Source of the DNA: Hydrogenophilales bacterium CG12_big_fil_rev_8_21_14_0_65_61_21
GTDB lineage: Bacteria > Pseudomonadota > Gammaproteobacteria > Burkholderiales > Thiobacillaceae
Assembly: GCA_002782005.1 (NCBI GenBank)
Contig: PFGT01000055.1
Coordinates: 1-46,071 of the forward strand
Length of the DNA: 46,071 bases
Reading direction: 5' to 3'
In this document: in pieces, positions 9,598-16,102 of the stretch
Numbering within the stretch: the stretch's first letter is position 1
Layout: the number at the start of each line of letters is the position of its first letter
Position numbers and translations under genes: made by a program
The notes under the pieces: generated by a model
What the model saw: only the letters and a program-made list of their open reading frames with translations
Databases searched by the model: none
Told to the model about the DNA's origin: nothing

Positions 9598-9920
9598 ATA
9601 GTGACATACTGGCTCGCCTGGCTGATACGCTTGAGGCCCGCAAGCAGGCCGAACCACAGTCGTCCTACGTGGCCAAGCTCTATAGCCAAGGTTTGGATGC
9701 CATTCTCAAAAAAGTGGCGGAGGAAGCGGCCGAAACCATCATGGCGGCCAAGGATGGCGAGCGGGACAAGATCGTTTACGAAACCGCCGATCTCTGGTTT
9801 CATTCGCTGGTGCTGTTGGCGCAACAGGGCATTCGGCCAGAGGCCGTACTGAATGAGCTGGCCCGCCGCGAGGGTCTGTCGGGACTGGTTGAAAAAGCGG
9901 CGCGAAAGGAAAAGGCATGA
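9594..9920 (+). CDS. hisE: Phosphoribosyl-ATP pyrophosphatase
   Basis: HisE hydrolyses PR-ATP to PR-AMP, the second step of histidine synthesis. The 108-residue MazG-like all-helical protein shows the metal-binding acidic motif [15 protein letters not shown], then EELVYE-like [17 protein letters not shown]. The ATG overlaps the hisI stop (ATGA) and its own stop overlaps the HIT gene start. It is the last his gene of the operon; hisG and hisD are not in this window. Confidence 0.96.
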   Translation: MNSDILARLADTLEARKQAEPQSSYVAKLYSQGLDAILKKVAEEAAETIMAAKDGERDKIVYETADLWFHSLVLLAQQGIRPEAVLNELARREGLSGLVEKAARKEKA

Positions 9921-10252
9921 GCGATTGCATCTTCTGCAAGATCGTGGCGGGTGAGATACCCAGCCGTAAGGTTTACGAGGACAAGGATGTCCTCGCTTTT
10001 CATGATGTCAACCCGGCCGCGCCGGTGCATTTTTTGATTATCCCCAAGCGCCATGTGGCCAGTCTTGAGACCTGCGACCCAACGCATCGGGATATGTTGG
10101 GCAGCTTGCTGCTGCTGGCGCCGAAATTGGCGCGCGAGCAGGGCCTGGCTAACGGCTTCAAGACTGTAATCAACACCGGGGTGGACGGTGGCCAGTTGGT
10201 TATGCATCTGCATGTTCATGTGTTGGGCGGTGGTAAGCTTCAGCACGTTTGA
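9917..10252 (+). CDS. HIT family protein (HinT-like)
   Basis: The 111-residue protein is a histidine-triad nucleotide-binding protein, a family that hydrolyses adenosine phosphoramidates and aminoacyl-adenylates. It opens with [19 protein letters not shown], in which paired cysteines and a later histidine can bind zinc. It ends with the triad [10 protein letters not shown]. The conserved location between hisE and tatA is standard in betaproteobacteria. The four-base overlap with hisE shows co-transcription with the his genes, although the protein has no known role in histidine synthesis. Confidence 0.95.
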   Translation: MSDCIFCKIVAGEIPSRKVYEDKDVLAFHDVNPAAPVHFLIIPKRHVASLETCDPTHRDMLGSLLLLAPKLAREQGLANGFKTVINTGVDGGQLVMHLHVHVLGGGKLQHV

Positions 10253-10278
10253 TGTGTTTTAGATTGAGGAGTTGAGAC

Positions 10279-10503
10279 ATGGGTTCATTTAGCGTCTGGC
10301 ATTGGCTGATCGTATTGGTCGTGGTTCTGTTGATATTTGGCACCAAAAAACTGAAGAATATCGGCTCTGATCTCGGTGGCGCCGTGAAGGGTTTCAAAGA
10401 AGCGATGAATGAAGAGCAGAAACGGCCAACCGAGTTGCCGCGCAATAGCGAAACGAATGGTGCGAACATCGATGTCGAGGTTAAGGACAGGCAGCAAAAC
10501 TGA
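10279..10503 (+). CDS. tatA: Twin-arginine translocase subunit TatA
   Basis: TatA forms the protein-conducting part of the Tat system, which exports folded and cofactor-containing proteins. The 74 residues contain one N-terminal membrane helix ([19 protein letters not shown]), the FG hinge, and the amphipathic helix [20 protein letters not shown], followed by a polar tail. The Shine-Dalgarno GAGGAG is strong. It starts the tatABC group at the end of the his-HIT operon, and 63 bases separate it from tatB. Confidence 0.96.
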   Translation: MGSFSVWHWLIVLVVVLLIFGTKKLKNIGSDLGGAVKGFKEAMNEEQKRPTELPRNSETNGANIDVEVKDRQQN

Positions 10504-10566
10504 CCACCTTGTTGAAGGTATTCAAGCATGTCCTTTCTACTGCGTTCTGAGCTTGGTTTCTGAGCC

Positions 10567-10935
10567 GTGTTTGGCATCGGATTTCCCGAACTTCTATTGA
10601 TTGGTGTCGTGGCCTTAATCGTGATCGGGCCTGAGCGCATGCCCAAGGTGGCGCGTACGGTGGGGGCCTGGGTTGGCCGCCTCAATCGCTATACCGCGCA
10701 GGTCAAGGCCGATATCGACCGCGAGATGCGTCTGGACGAACTGCGCAACATGCAGAAGACCATGGAGGATTCCGTCCAGAAGTATGAAATTATGGCGGAG
10801 GAGACCACTCAGCAGGTCAAGCAGGAAGCTGGCGAGCTTAATAAGGCAGTCCAAGAAGTCGCCGACCAGGCCGCCAGCAATCCGAATAGCCAGGACCCGC
10901 TCGCTCCCCCCGCTGTAGAAAACAAGGCGTCCTGA
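10567..10935 (+). CDS. tatB: Twin-arginine translocase subunit TatB
   Basis: TatB joins TatC in the receptor complex that binds twin-arginine signal peptides. The 122-residue protein starts at GTG with FGIGFPELLLIGVVALIVIG, a typical TatB membrane helix, followed by the conserved PERMP hinge and a long amphipathic, charged helix. The Shine-Dalgarno is weak, so translation may rely on coupling to tatA. The tatC start lies three bases after its stop. Confidence 0.95.
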   Translation: MFGIGFPELLLIGVVALIVIGPERMPKVARTVGAWVGRLNRYTAQVKADIDREMRLDELRNMQKTMEDSVQKYEIMAEETTQQVKQEAGELNKAVQEVADQAASNPNSQDPLAPPAVENKAS

Positions 10936-10938
10936 GGA

Positions 10939-11742
10939 ATGGATTCGGCACAGACCTTTATTTCCCATCTGCTGGAACTGCGAGATCGTCTCATACGTGC
11001 GGTCATTGCCTGGGCCATCTTTTTTATTTGCCTGTTTCCATTTGCCAACAAGCTGTATGCCTTACTGGCCAAGCCATTGTTGTCGCAGTTGCCGCAGGGC
11101 GGCCAGATGATCGCCACCGAGGTGGTCACGCCGTTCTTTGTGCCACTCAAGGTGGCCATGATGACGGCCTTGCTGGGTGCCTTGCCCTATGTGCTGTATC
11201 AGGCCTGGGCCTTCATCGCGCCGGGCCTGTATGCCCGCGAGAAGCGAATCATCCTGCCTCTGGTGTCGGCCAGCGTGGTCTTGTTTGCTTGCGGCATGGC
11301 TTTTGCCTACTTCCTGGTCTTCCCGGTGGTGTTTGGATTTGTCATTGGCAGCGCGCCTCAGGGCGTGGCCGTGATGACCGACATTGACAAGTACCTGGAT
11401 TTCGTCATCACCATGTTCCTGGCCTTCGGCGTCACCTTCGAGGTGCCCATCGTCGTGGTGGCGCTGGCCATGATGGGACTGGTCGAAGTGGCCAAATTCA
11501 AGGAAATCCGGCCCTATGTCGTGGTCGGGGCCTTTGTGATAGGCGCCATCTTCACCCCCCCCGATGTGATTTCCCAGACCATGTTGGCCGTACCGCTGTG
11601 GTTTCTATATGAACTCGGCGTGTTTGTCGCCGGCTGGCTGGTCAAGCACAAACCGCCCGCCGAGACAGCCGACGCAGCTGATGAGTACCGGCCGATGACC
11701 GAGGAAGAGATCGAGACCGAGTTTAATCGTAACGACAGTTGA
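10939..11742 (+). CDS. tatC: Twin-arginine translocase subunit TatC
   Basis: TatC is the six-helix membrane core that recognises the RR signal peptide. The 267 residues begin with the conserved cytosolic FISHLLELRDRLIRAV, and membrane segments follow through FFICLFPFANKLYALL, YVLYQAWAFIAPGLY, VVLFACGMAFAYFLVFPVVFGF, FLAFGVTFEVPIVV and later helices. A TGAGGA Shine-Dalgarno lies in the tatB stop region. The C-terminal tail is acidic. The gene is followed by a hairpin with a T-run that ends the operon. Confidence 0.97.
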   Translation: MDSAQTFISHLLELRDRLIRAVIAWAIFFICLFPFANKLYALLAKPLLSQLPQGGQMIATEVVTPFFVPLKVAMMTALLGALPYVLYQAWAFIAPGLYAREKRIILPLVSASVVLFACGMAFAYFLVFPVVFGFVIGSAPQGVAVMTDIDKYLDFVITMFLAFGVTFEVPIVVVALAMMGLVEVAKFKEIRPYVVVGAFVIGAIFTPPDVISQTMLAVPLWFLYELGVFVAGWLVKHKPPAETADAADEYRPMTEEEIETEFNRNDS

Positions 11743-11753
11743 CGATTCCCGAG

Positions 11754-11772
11754 CAGCACTAAATTAGTGCTG
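11754..11772. promoter_or_regulatory. NtrC-type enhancer site 1 upstream of amt
   Basis: A perfect palindrome, CAGCACTAA-A-TTAGTGCTG, contains GCAC-N7-GTGC at 11756-11770, the classic NtrC recognition pattern. Its centre (11763) lies 31 bp, three helical turns, from the second site (centre 11794) and about 118 bp before the predicted amt transcription start. Paired sites at helical spacing upstream of a -24/-12 promoter resemble the glnA enhancer of enteric bacteria. NtrC itself is not encoded in the window. Confidence 0.75.
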
Positions 11773-11783
11773 ATTGCCAATAT

Positions 11784-11811
11784 AACGCACCTGCATGGTG
11801 CGTTTTTATTT
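11784..11811 (+). terminator. Rho-independent terminator of the his-tat operon (also NtrC site 2)
   Basis: The stem AACGCACC, loop TGCAT, stem GGTGCGTT and following TTTATTT form a good intrinsic terminator 41 bases after tatC. The same bases contain GCAC-N7-GTGC at 11787-11801, and more exactly GCACC-N5-GGTGC, the best form of the NtrC site. The element therefore appears to serve both as terminator RNA for the upstream operon and as enhancer DNA for amt. Confidence 0.8.
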
Positions 11812-11836
11812 GTTCTACACGCCCCAATATGAAGCA

Positions 11837-11849
11837 AATCAATGCACTA
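11837..11849 (+). promoter_or_regulatory. Candidate IHF site upstream of amt
   Basis: AATCAATGCACTA matches the IHF consensus WATCAANNNNTTR with one mismatch (C for the first T). It lies between the NtrC-type enhancer pair and the sigma-54 promoter, where IHF commonly bends DNA so that the activator can contact RNA polymerase. The match is short and would be weak evidence alone; position is what supports it. Confidence 0.5.
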
Positions 11850-11854
11850 AATGA

Positions 11855-11870
11855 AGGCACGCTATTTGCT
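11855..11870 (+). promoter_or_regulatory. Sigma-54 promoter of amt
   Basis: AGGCACG-CTAT-TTGCT matches the -24/-12 consensus TGGCACG-N4-TTGCW at nearly every position, with exactly ten bases between the invariant GG (11856-11857) and GC (11868-11869). The predicted start is near 11881, about 24 bases before the amt ATG. With the NtrC-type enhancers upstream it predicts nitrogen-limited expression. Confidence 0.85.
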
Positions 11871-11904
11871 TTAAGCAGCAGATCGTATTAATGGGGTGAG
11901 TGTC

Positions 11905-13107
11905 ATGGATGCATTCAAGACAAGTTCAGATATGGTGTTCGTACTGCTTGGCGCCATTATGGTGCTGGCCATGCACGCTGGTTTTGCCTTCCTGGAACTG
12001 GGCACGGTGCGCCGGAAGAACCAGGTCAACGCCTTGGCCAAGATACTGAGCGATTTCAGCGTTTCGACGATTGCCTATTTCTTCATCGGTTATGGCATCG
12101 CCTACGGCGTTCATTTCATGAGCGGGGCCGATGTGCTGGCCCAGAAAAGCGGCTACGACCTGGCCAAATTTTTCTTCCTGCTGACCTTTGCAGCCGCTAT
12201 CCCGGCCATCGTTTCCGGCGGCATCGCCGAGCGCGCCCGGTTCTACCCGCAACTCATGGCGACCTTCGTCCTGGTGGGCTTCATTTATCCCTTCTTCGAG
12301 GGCATTGTCTGGAACGGTAATCTGGGTTTGCAGGATTGGTTGCAGACTACTTTTGGCGCAAAGTTTCACGACTTCGCCGGGTCGGTGGTGGTCCATGCCA
12401 TGGGTGGCTGGGTCGCCCTGCCGGCGGTCCTGTTGCTGGGCGCCCGGCGCGGTCGCTACCGTCACGACGGCATGGTTTCCGCGCATCCGCCTTCAAGTAT
12501 TCCCTTCCTGTCGCTCGGCGCCTGGATACTGACCATCGGCTGGTTCGGCTTTAACGTGATGTCGGCCCAGAGCGTAGCGGCCGCTTCTGGTCTGGTAGCG
12601 GTCAATTCGCTGATGGCCCTGGTGGGCGGTACCCTGGCCGCCTTGGCGGTTGGCAAAAACGACCCCGGCTTCATCCATAACGGCCCTTTGGCAGGTCTGG
12701 TGGCGGTCTGCGCCGGGTCAGACCTGATGCACCCGATCGGCGCCCTGGCTACCGGCGCGGTAGCCGGGGGGATGTTCGTCTGGATGTTTACCGTCACCCA
12801 AAACAAATGGAAGATCGACGATGTGCTAGGCGTTTGGCCGCTACACGGCCTATGCGGCGCCTGGGGCGGCATCGCTGCCGGCATCTTCGGTAGCCGGGCG
12901 CTGGGTGGTGTGGGCGGCATCAACGTATGGTCGCAACTGATCGGCACGTTGTCGGGGATTGCCGTCGCCCTGGCCGGCGGCGCACTCGTTTACGGCATCT
13001 TGAGGTATAGCGTTGGCATTCGTCTCGAACCCGAACAGGAGTTCGAAGGCGCCGATCTATCGATCCATAAGATTTCGGCCTCGCCGGAGTACGAAACCAG
13101 TTGGTGA
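11905..13107 (+). CDS. amt: Ammonium transporter (Amt family)
   Basis: Amt proteins are trimeric channels for ammonium uptake under nitrogen limitation. The 400-residue protein has about eleven membrane helices, starting with MVFVLLGAIMVLAMHAGFAFLE. Pore-lining histidines are visible in VVVHAMGGWVALP and WPLHGLCGAWGG, the twin-His pattern of the family. ATG 11905 is preferred because GGGGTG lies six bases upstream. GTG at 11896 would add three residues. No glnK is adjacent, which is unusual because glnK-amtB pairs are common. The gene converges on the FisR-like regulator with only two bases between them. Confidence 0.96.
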   Translation: MDAFKTSSDMVFVLLGAIMVLAMHAGFAFLELGTVRRKNQVNALAKILSDFSVSTIAYFFIGYGIAYGVHFMSGADVLAQKSGYDLAKFFFLLTFAAAIPAIVSGGIAERARFYPQLMATFVLVGFIYPFFEGIVWNGNLGLQDWLQTTFGAKFHDFAGSVVVHAMGGWVALPAVLLLGARRGRYRHDGMVSAHPPSSIPFLSLGAWILTIGWFGFNVMSAQSVAAASGLVAVNSLMALVGGTLAALAVGKNDPGFIHNGPLAGLVAVCAGSDLMHPIGALATGAVAGGMFVWMFTVTQNKWKIDDVLGVWPLHGLCGAWGGIAAGIFGSRALGGVGGINVWSQLIGTLSGIAVALAGGALVYGILRYSVGIRLEPEQEFEGADLSIHKISASPEYETSW

Positions 13108-13109
13108 GC

Positions 13110-14423
13110 TTATTTCAAGGCGTATTGTTTTAATTTCCGATACAGCGTCCGCTCGGTGACGCCCAGCCGCGCGGCCACGGTGCGGCGGTGGCCGTTACAC
13201 TGGGTCAGCAAATCCTGGATGTAGCCCTTTTCTACGCCTTGTAACGACGGCGGCGCCGGATCGACGGATGCAGTGGCGGGCATGGTGACCGTCGTATCGG
13301 CGCCGAACTGAATATCATCGGCGCCGATGATGCCGCCCTGGCAACGCACCATGGCGCGTTGTAGCAGGTTACGTAGTTCCCGCACGTTGCCCGGGAAATC
13401 ATAATGGCGCAGCTTGCTAACGGCGGTGACGTCCAGATGGCAGGGCTGGCGGTTATCGCCCGCCATCCGCGCCAGCAGGGCATCGGCCAAGGCCGGAATG
13501 TCTTCGCGTCGCTCACGCAGCGCGGGCAGCGAGACATCGATGCCGGCTAGCCGGTAGTACAAATCCTGACGGAATAGTTTCTGGTCGATCCGGTTGAGCA
13601 GATTGCGGTTGGTGGCCGATACGATGCGGACATCGGCGTGCAAGGTTTGGGTGCCGCCCACCCGCCGGAACTCGCCGCTTTCCAGTACGCGCAGCAGTTT
13701 GGCTTGCATGGCGGGCGGTATTTCGGCAACCTCATCCAGGAACAAGGTGCCCTTGTCGGCCAGTTCGAACAGCCCCTTTTTTAATCCGGTACTGCCGGTA
13801 AATGCGCCGCGCTCATGGCCGAACAGCTCGGACTCGAACAAGTCCTCCGGCACGGCGGCGCAGTTGATGGCGATGAATGCGCCAGATGCGCGATTGGAAC
13901 GATCGTGGACGAAGCGGGCCGCCAACTCCTTGCCGACGCCGCTTTCGCCAAACAGCAGTACCGAAGCCTCGCATTCGGCCACCCGGACCAGGTTGTCCAC
14001 GCAAGACAGGAAGGCCGCCGAGTGGCCGACCATGCGCATCACCTCGCAGCCCAAATCCGCTTCCACCTCCAGGTGATAAAGGACCTCGCCCAGGTAAGTC
14101 TGGCCATCCTGGCTGCGGATTAGATGGCCGCGGATACGGGTGCGCTCGGTCTGGCCATTGGCATGGTAATGGGTATGCAGAACCACGCTGCCTTGACCCT
14201 TATCGAACAGCGTTTGGTGCGGGCAATCCTCACCGTTTTCGTGACAGGGCCGGTCGGAACGATGGGATATCTCATAACAACGACGGCCGACGATGTGCGC
14301 CAGGTCGGTGCCATATGAATGGCAATAACGTTGATTGGCCGCGACGATGCGGTATTCGTTATCGAGGACCACAAAGGGTTGGTCGTGAGTCTCGATGAGT
14401 TCCTGCAATTCAACTGTAGGCAT
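13110..14423 (-). CDS. fisR: Sigma-54-dependent activator, FisR-like (sulfane-sulfur sensing)
   Basis: An NtrC-family activator of 437 residues from the chosen start. An N-terminal PAS-like sensor (about 5-125) is followed by an AAA+ domain with Walker A GESGVGKE (about 159-166) and GAFTG (about 206-210), the loop that contacts sigma-54. A C-terminal Fis-type helix-turn-helix ends it (GHRRTVAARLGVTERTLYRK). The sensor has cysteines at 49, 60 and 67. Their spacing (11 and 7) equals that of Cys53/64/71 in Cupriavidus FisR, which senses polysulfide and activates sqr. The ATG at 14423 is preferred over upstream ATGs because AAAGGA lies five bases before it and longer forms would read through the DNA repeats. 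It is divergent from the sqr unit. Confidence 0.85.
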   Translation of the reverse strand: MPTVELQELIETHDQPFVVLDNEYRIVAANQRYCHSYGTDLAHIVGRRCYEISHRSDRPCHENGEDCPHQTLFDKGQGSVVLHTHYHANGQTERTRIRGHLIRSQDGQTYLGEVLYHLEVEADLGCEVMRMVGHSAAFLSCVDNLVRVAECEASVLLFGESGVGKELAARFVHDRSNRASGAFIAINCAAVPEDLFESELFGHERGAFTGSTGLKKGLFELADKGTLFLDEVAEIPPAMQAKLLRVLESGEFRRVGGTQTLHADVRIVSATNRNLLNRIDQKLFRQDLYYRLAGIDVSLPALRERREDIPALADALLARMAGDNRQPCHLDVTAVSKLRHYDFPGNVRELRNLLQRAMVRCQGGIIGADDIQFGADTTVTMPATASVDPAPPSLQGVEKGYIQDLLTQCNGHRRTVAARLGVTERTLYRKLKQYALK

Positions 14424-14435
14424 GGCCGTCCTTTT

Positions 14436-14479
14436 TGTCATGACGTAGTCTATCAGTGTCATGACTTTATTGTCATGAA
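14436..14479. promoter_or_regulatory. Three TGTCATGA repeats, probable FisR-binding enhancer
   Basis: Direct copies lie at 14436-14444 (TGTCATGAC), 14457-14465 (TGTCATGAC) and 14471-14479 (TGTCATGAA). Each contains the palindromic core TCATGA. Spacings are 21 and 14 bp. They sit about 89-124 bp before the predicted sqr-unit transcription start, the usual range for sigma-54 activators. The first copy overlaps the leader of the divergent regulator gene, which would also allow autoregulation. Confidence 0.7.
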
Positions 14480-14536
14480 AGTCAGATCACAAAGGTTAAG
14501 CAAAACCTAACTAGCTGATTGAAAAGATATAAATAA

Positions 14537-14553
14537 TTGGCATGGTGATTGCA
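14537..14553 (+). promoter_or_regulatory. Sigma-54 promoter of the small-protein/sqr unit
   Basis: TTGGCATG-GTGA-TTGCA matches the consensus YTGGCACG-N4-TTGCW with one substitution (T for C in CACG). The invariant GG and GC are ten bases apart. The predicted transcription start is near 14564. An ATG at 14542 lies inside this promoter and so cannot be the start of the downstream gene. Confidence 0.85.
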
Positions 14554-14559
14554 TATAAC

Positions 14560-14574
14560 GGTTGTCCAACAACC
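14560..14574 (+). other. Hairpin at the 5' end of the sqr transcript
   Basis: GGTTGT-CCA-ACAACC is a perfect 6-bp stem that coincides with the predicted transcription start. As RNA, all or most of it would form the extreme 5' end of the message and could protect it from decay. As DNA, it could be an operator for a further regulator. Confidence 0.5.
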
Positions 14575-14592
14575 AACTGTATGGAGACGACA

Positions 14593-14799
14593 ATGACCAA
14601 AAAAGAAACGAATTGGCACCTGCAACCCGGCGTCAAGATGAGTCCTGAAGTGGCTGAGGATGTTGCCAAGATCGCCTGCGCACTGAAAAGCCTGTCGGCA
14701 TTCACCACCTTCGTCATTGAGCGGCAAGACTGCCCGGACGATCTAAAACAGATCGTCGAGGAAGGTCTGGATGCCATGTCCCGGGTCTATGTCTGGTAA
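14593..14799 (+). CDS. Uncharacterised 68-residue protein upstream of sqr
   Basis: I do not recognise this family. The start at 14593 is set by GGAG six bases upstream and by the promoter, which excludes earlier ATGs. The protein is soluble-looking, with no signal peptide or membrane helix. It has a polar N-terminus followed by two probable helices (PEVAEDVAKIACALKSLSAF and DDLKQIVEEGLDAMSRV). There are two cysteines (29 and 47) and aromatic residues at the end (VYVW). It is the first gene after the sigma-54 promoter, 34 bases before sqr, so it should be made together with SQR. A role as an SQR partner, sulfur carrier or regulator is only a guess from context. Confidence 0.75.
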   Translation: MTKKETNWHLQPGVKMSPEVAEDVAKIACALKSLSAFTTFVIERQDCPDDLKQIVEEGLDAMSRVYVW

Positions 14800-14833
14800 G
14801 CCAACAAGATAACTAACAACGGAGCAATTACAG

Positions 14834-16102
14834 ATGGCACATATCGTTATTCTCGGCGCCGGCCTCGGCGGCATGACCATGGCCTATGAAATGAAAGAAC
14901 ACGCCCGCGCTCAGGACAAGGTCACGGTCATTTCCAACCATAGCTTTTTCCAGTTCACCCCCTCCAACCCCTGGGTGGCCGTGAACTGGCGGACCCGCGA
15001 CGACATCACCATTCCGGTCGCGCCCTATCTGGAAAAGAAGGGCATCGGGTTCATCCCGGTCGGCGCCCAGCGGCTCCACCCGGACAAGAACCAGGTCGAA
15101 CTGGAAGACGGCAAAACCATCGATTACGACTATCTGATTATCGCCACCGGCCCCAAGCTGGCCTTCGATGAGGTCGAGGGCCTCGGCCCCGAAGGCCATA
15201 CCCAGTCGGTTTGCCATGTGGATCACGCCGTTCAGGCCGGCAAGGCCTGGGAGCATTTCATCAAGGACCCGGGGCCGGTGGTGGTCGGTGCGGTACAGGG
15301 CGCTTCCTGTTATGGCCCGGCATACGAGTTTGCCTTCATCATGGATACCGATCTACGCCGGCGCAAGATCCGCGACAAGGTGCCCATGACCTACGTTACC
15401 GCAGAACCGTATCCTGGCCACTTGGGTCTGGGCGGGGTCGGCGATTCGCAAGGTATGCTCGAATCCGCGCTGCGTCACCGCCATATCAAGTGGATTTGCA
15501 ACGCCAAGGTGACCAAGGTCGAGGCCGGCAAGATGTTTGTCTCCGAGCACAACGCCAAGGGCGAGGTCATCAAGGAGCACGAACTGCCCTTCAAGCATTC
15601 CATGATGTTGCCGGCCTTTAAGGGCATCGATGCGGTATACGGGATCGAAGGCCTGACCAACCCGCGCGGCTTCATCACCATCGACCCATACCAGCGCAAC
15701 GCCAAATTCAAGAATGTATTCAGCGTCGGCGTCTGCGTGGCGATCCCGCCGGTGGAAGCGACCCCGGTGCCAACCGGTGCGCCCAAGACTGGCTACATGA
15801 TCGAGACCATGGTGACGGCGACCGCGCATAACATCCGGGCGCTGCTCGATGGCAAGGAGCCGGACCAGAAGGCCACCTGGAATGCCCTTTGCCTGGCCGA
15901 CTTCGGCGATACCGGCGCGGCCTTCGTCGCCCTACCGCAGATCCCGCCGCGCAATGTCAACTGGTTCAAGGAAGGCAAGTGGGTACACCTGGCCAAGATT
16001 GCGTTCGAGAAGTATTTCATTCGCAAGATGAAGAGCGGCAATACCGAGCCGCTCTATGAGAAATACATGCTGGGCGTGCTGGGCATCAAAAAACTGAAAT
16101 AG
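14834..16102 (+). CDS. sqr: Sulfide:quinone oxidoreductase, type I
   Basis: SQR is a membrane-attached flavoprotein that oxidises sulfide to sulfane sulfur and passes electrons to quinone. The 422 residues open with the FAD motif VILGAGLGGM. They contain the three cysteines of type I enzymes at C127 (SVCHVDHA), C159 (GASCYGPAYE) and C353 (NALCLADFGD), plus the quinone-side motif PVPTGAPKTGYMIE and the C-terminal WVHLAKIAFEKYFIRKMK that anchors the enzyme. From memory the sequence resembles Acidithiobacillus ferrooxidans SQR through its whole length. GGAG lies nine bases before the ATG. It is expected to be induced through the sigma-54 promoter and divergent FisR-like activator. No persulfide dioxygenase gene is adjacent. 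Confidence 0.93.
   Translation: MAHIVILGAGLGGMTMAYEMKEHARAQDKVTVISNHSFFQFTPSNPWVAVNWRTRDDITIPVAPYLEKKGIGFIPVGAQRLHPDKNQVELEDGKTIDYDYLIIATGPKLAFDEVEGLGPEGHTQSVCHVDHAVQAGKAWEHFIKDPGPVVVGAVQGASCYGPAYEFAFIMDTDLRRRKIRDKVPMTYVTAEPYPGHLGLGGVGDSQGMLESALRHRHIKWICNAKVTKVEAGKMFVSEHNAKGEVIKEHELPFKHSMMLPAFKGIDAVYGIEGLTNPRGFITIDPYQRNAKFKNVFSVGVCVAIPPVEATPVPTGAPKTGYMIETMVTATAHNIRALLDGKEPDQKATWNALCLADFGDTGAAFVALPQIPPRNVNWFKEGKWVHLAKIAFEKYFIRKMKSGNTEPLYEKYMLGVLGIKKLK

Noticed and set aside
14483-14496. IHF site between the TGTCATGA repeats and the sqr promoter
   Set aside because: GATCACAAAGGTTA only fits the IHF consensus with an extra base and more than one mismatch, so it is not listed as a feature.
14542-14592. 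N-terminal extension of the small protein upstream of sqr
   Set aside because: The ATG at 14542 lies inside the -24/-12 promoter and before the predicted transcription start.
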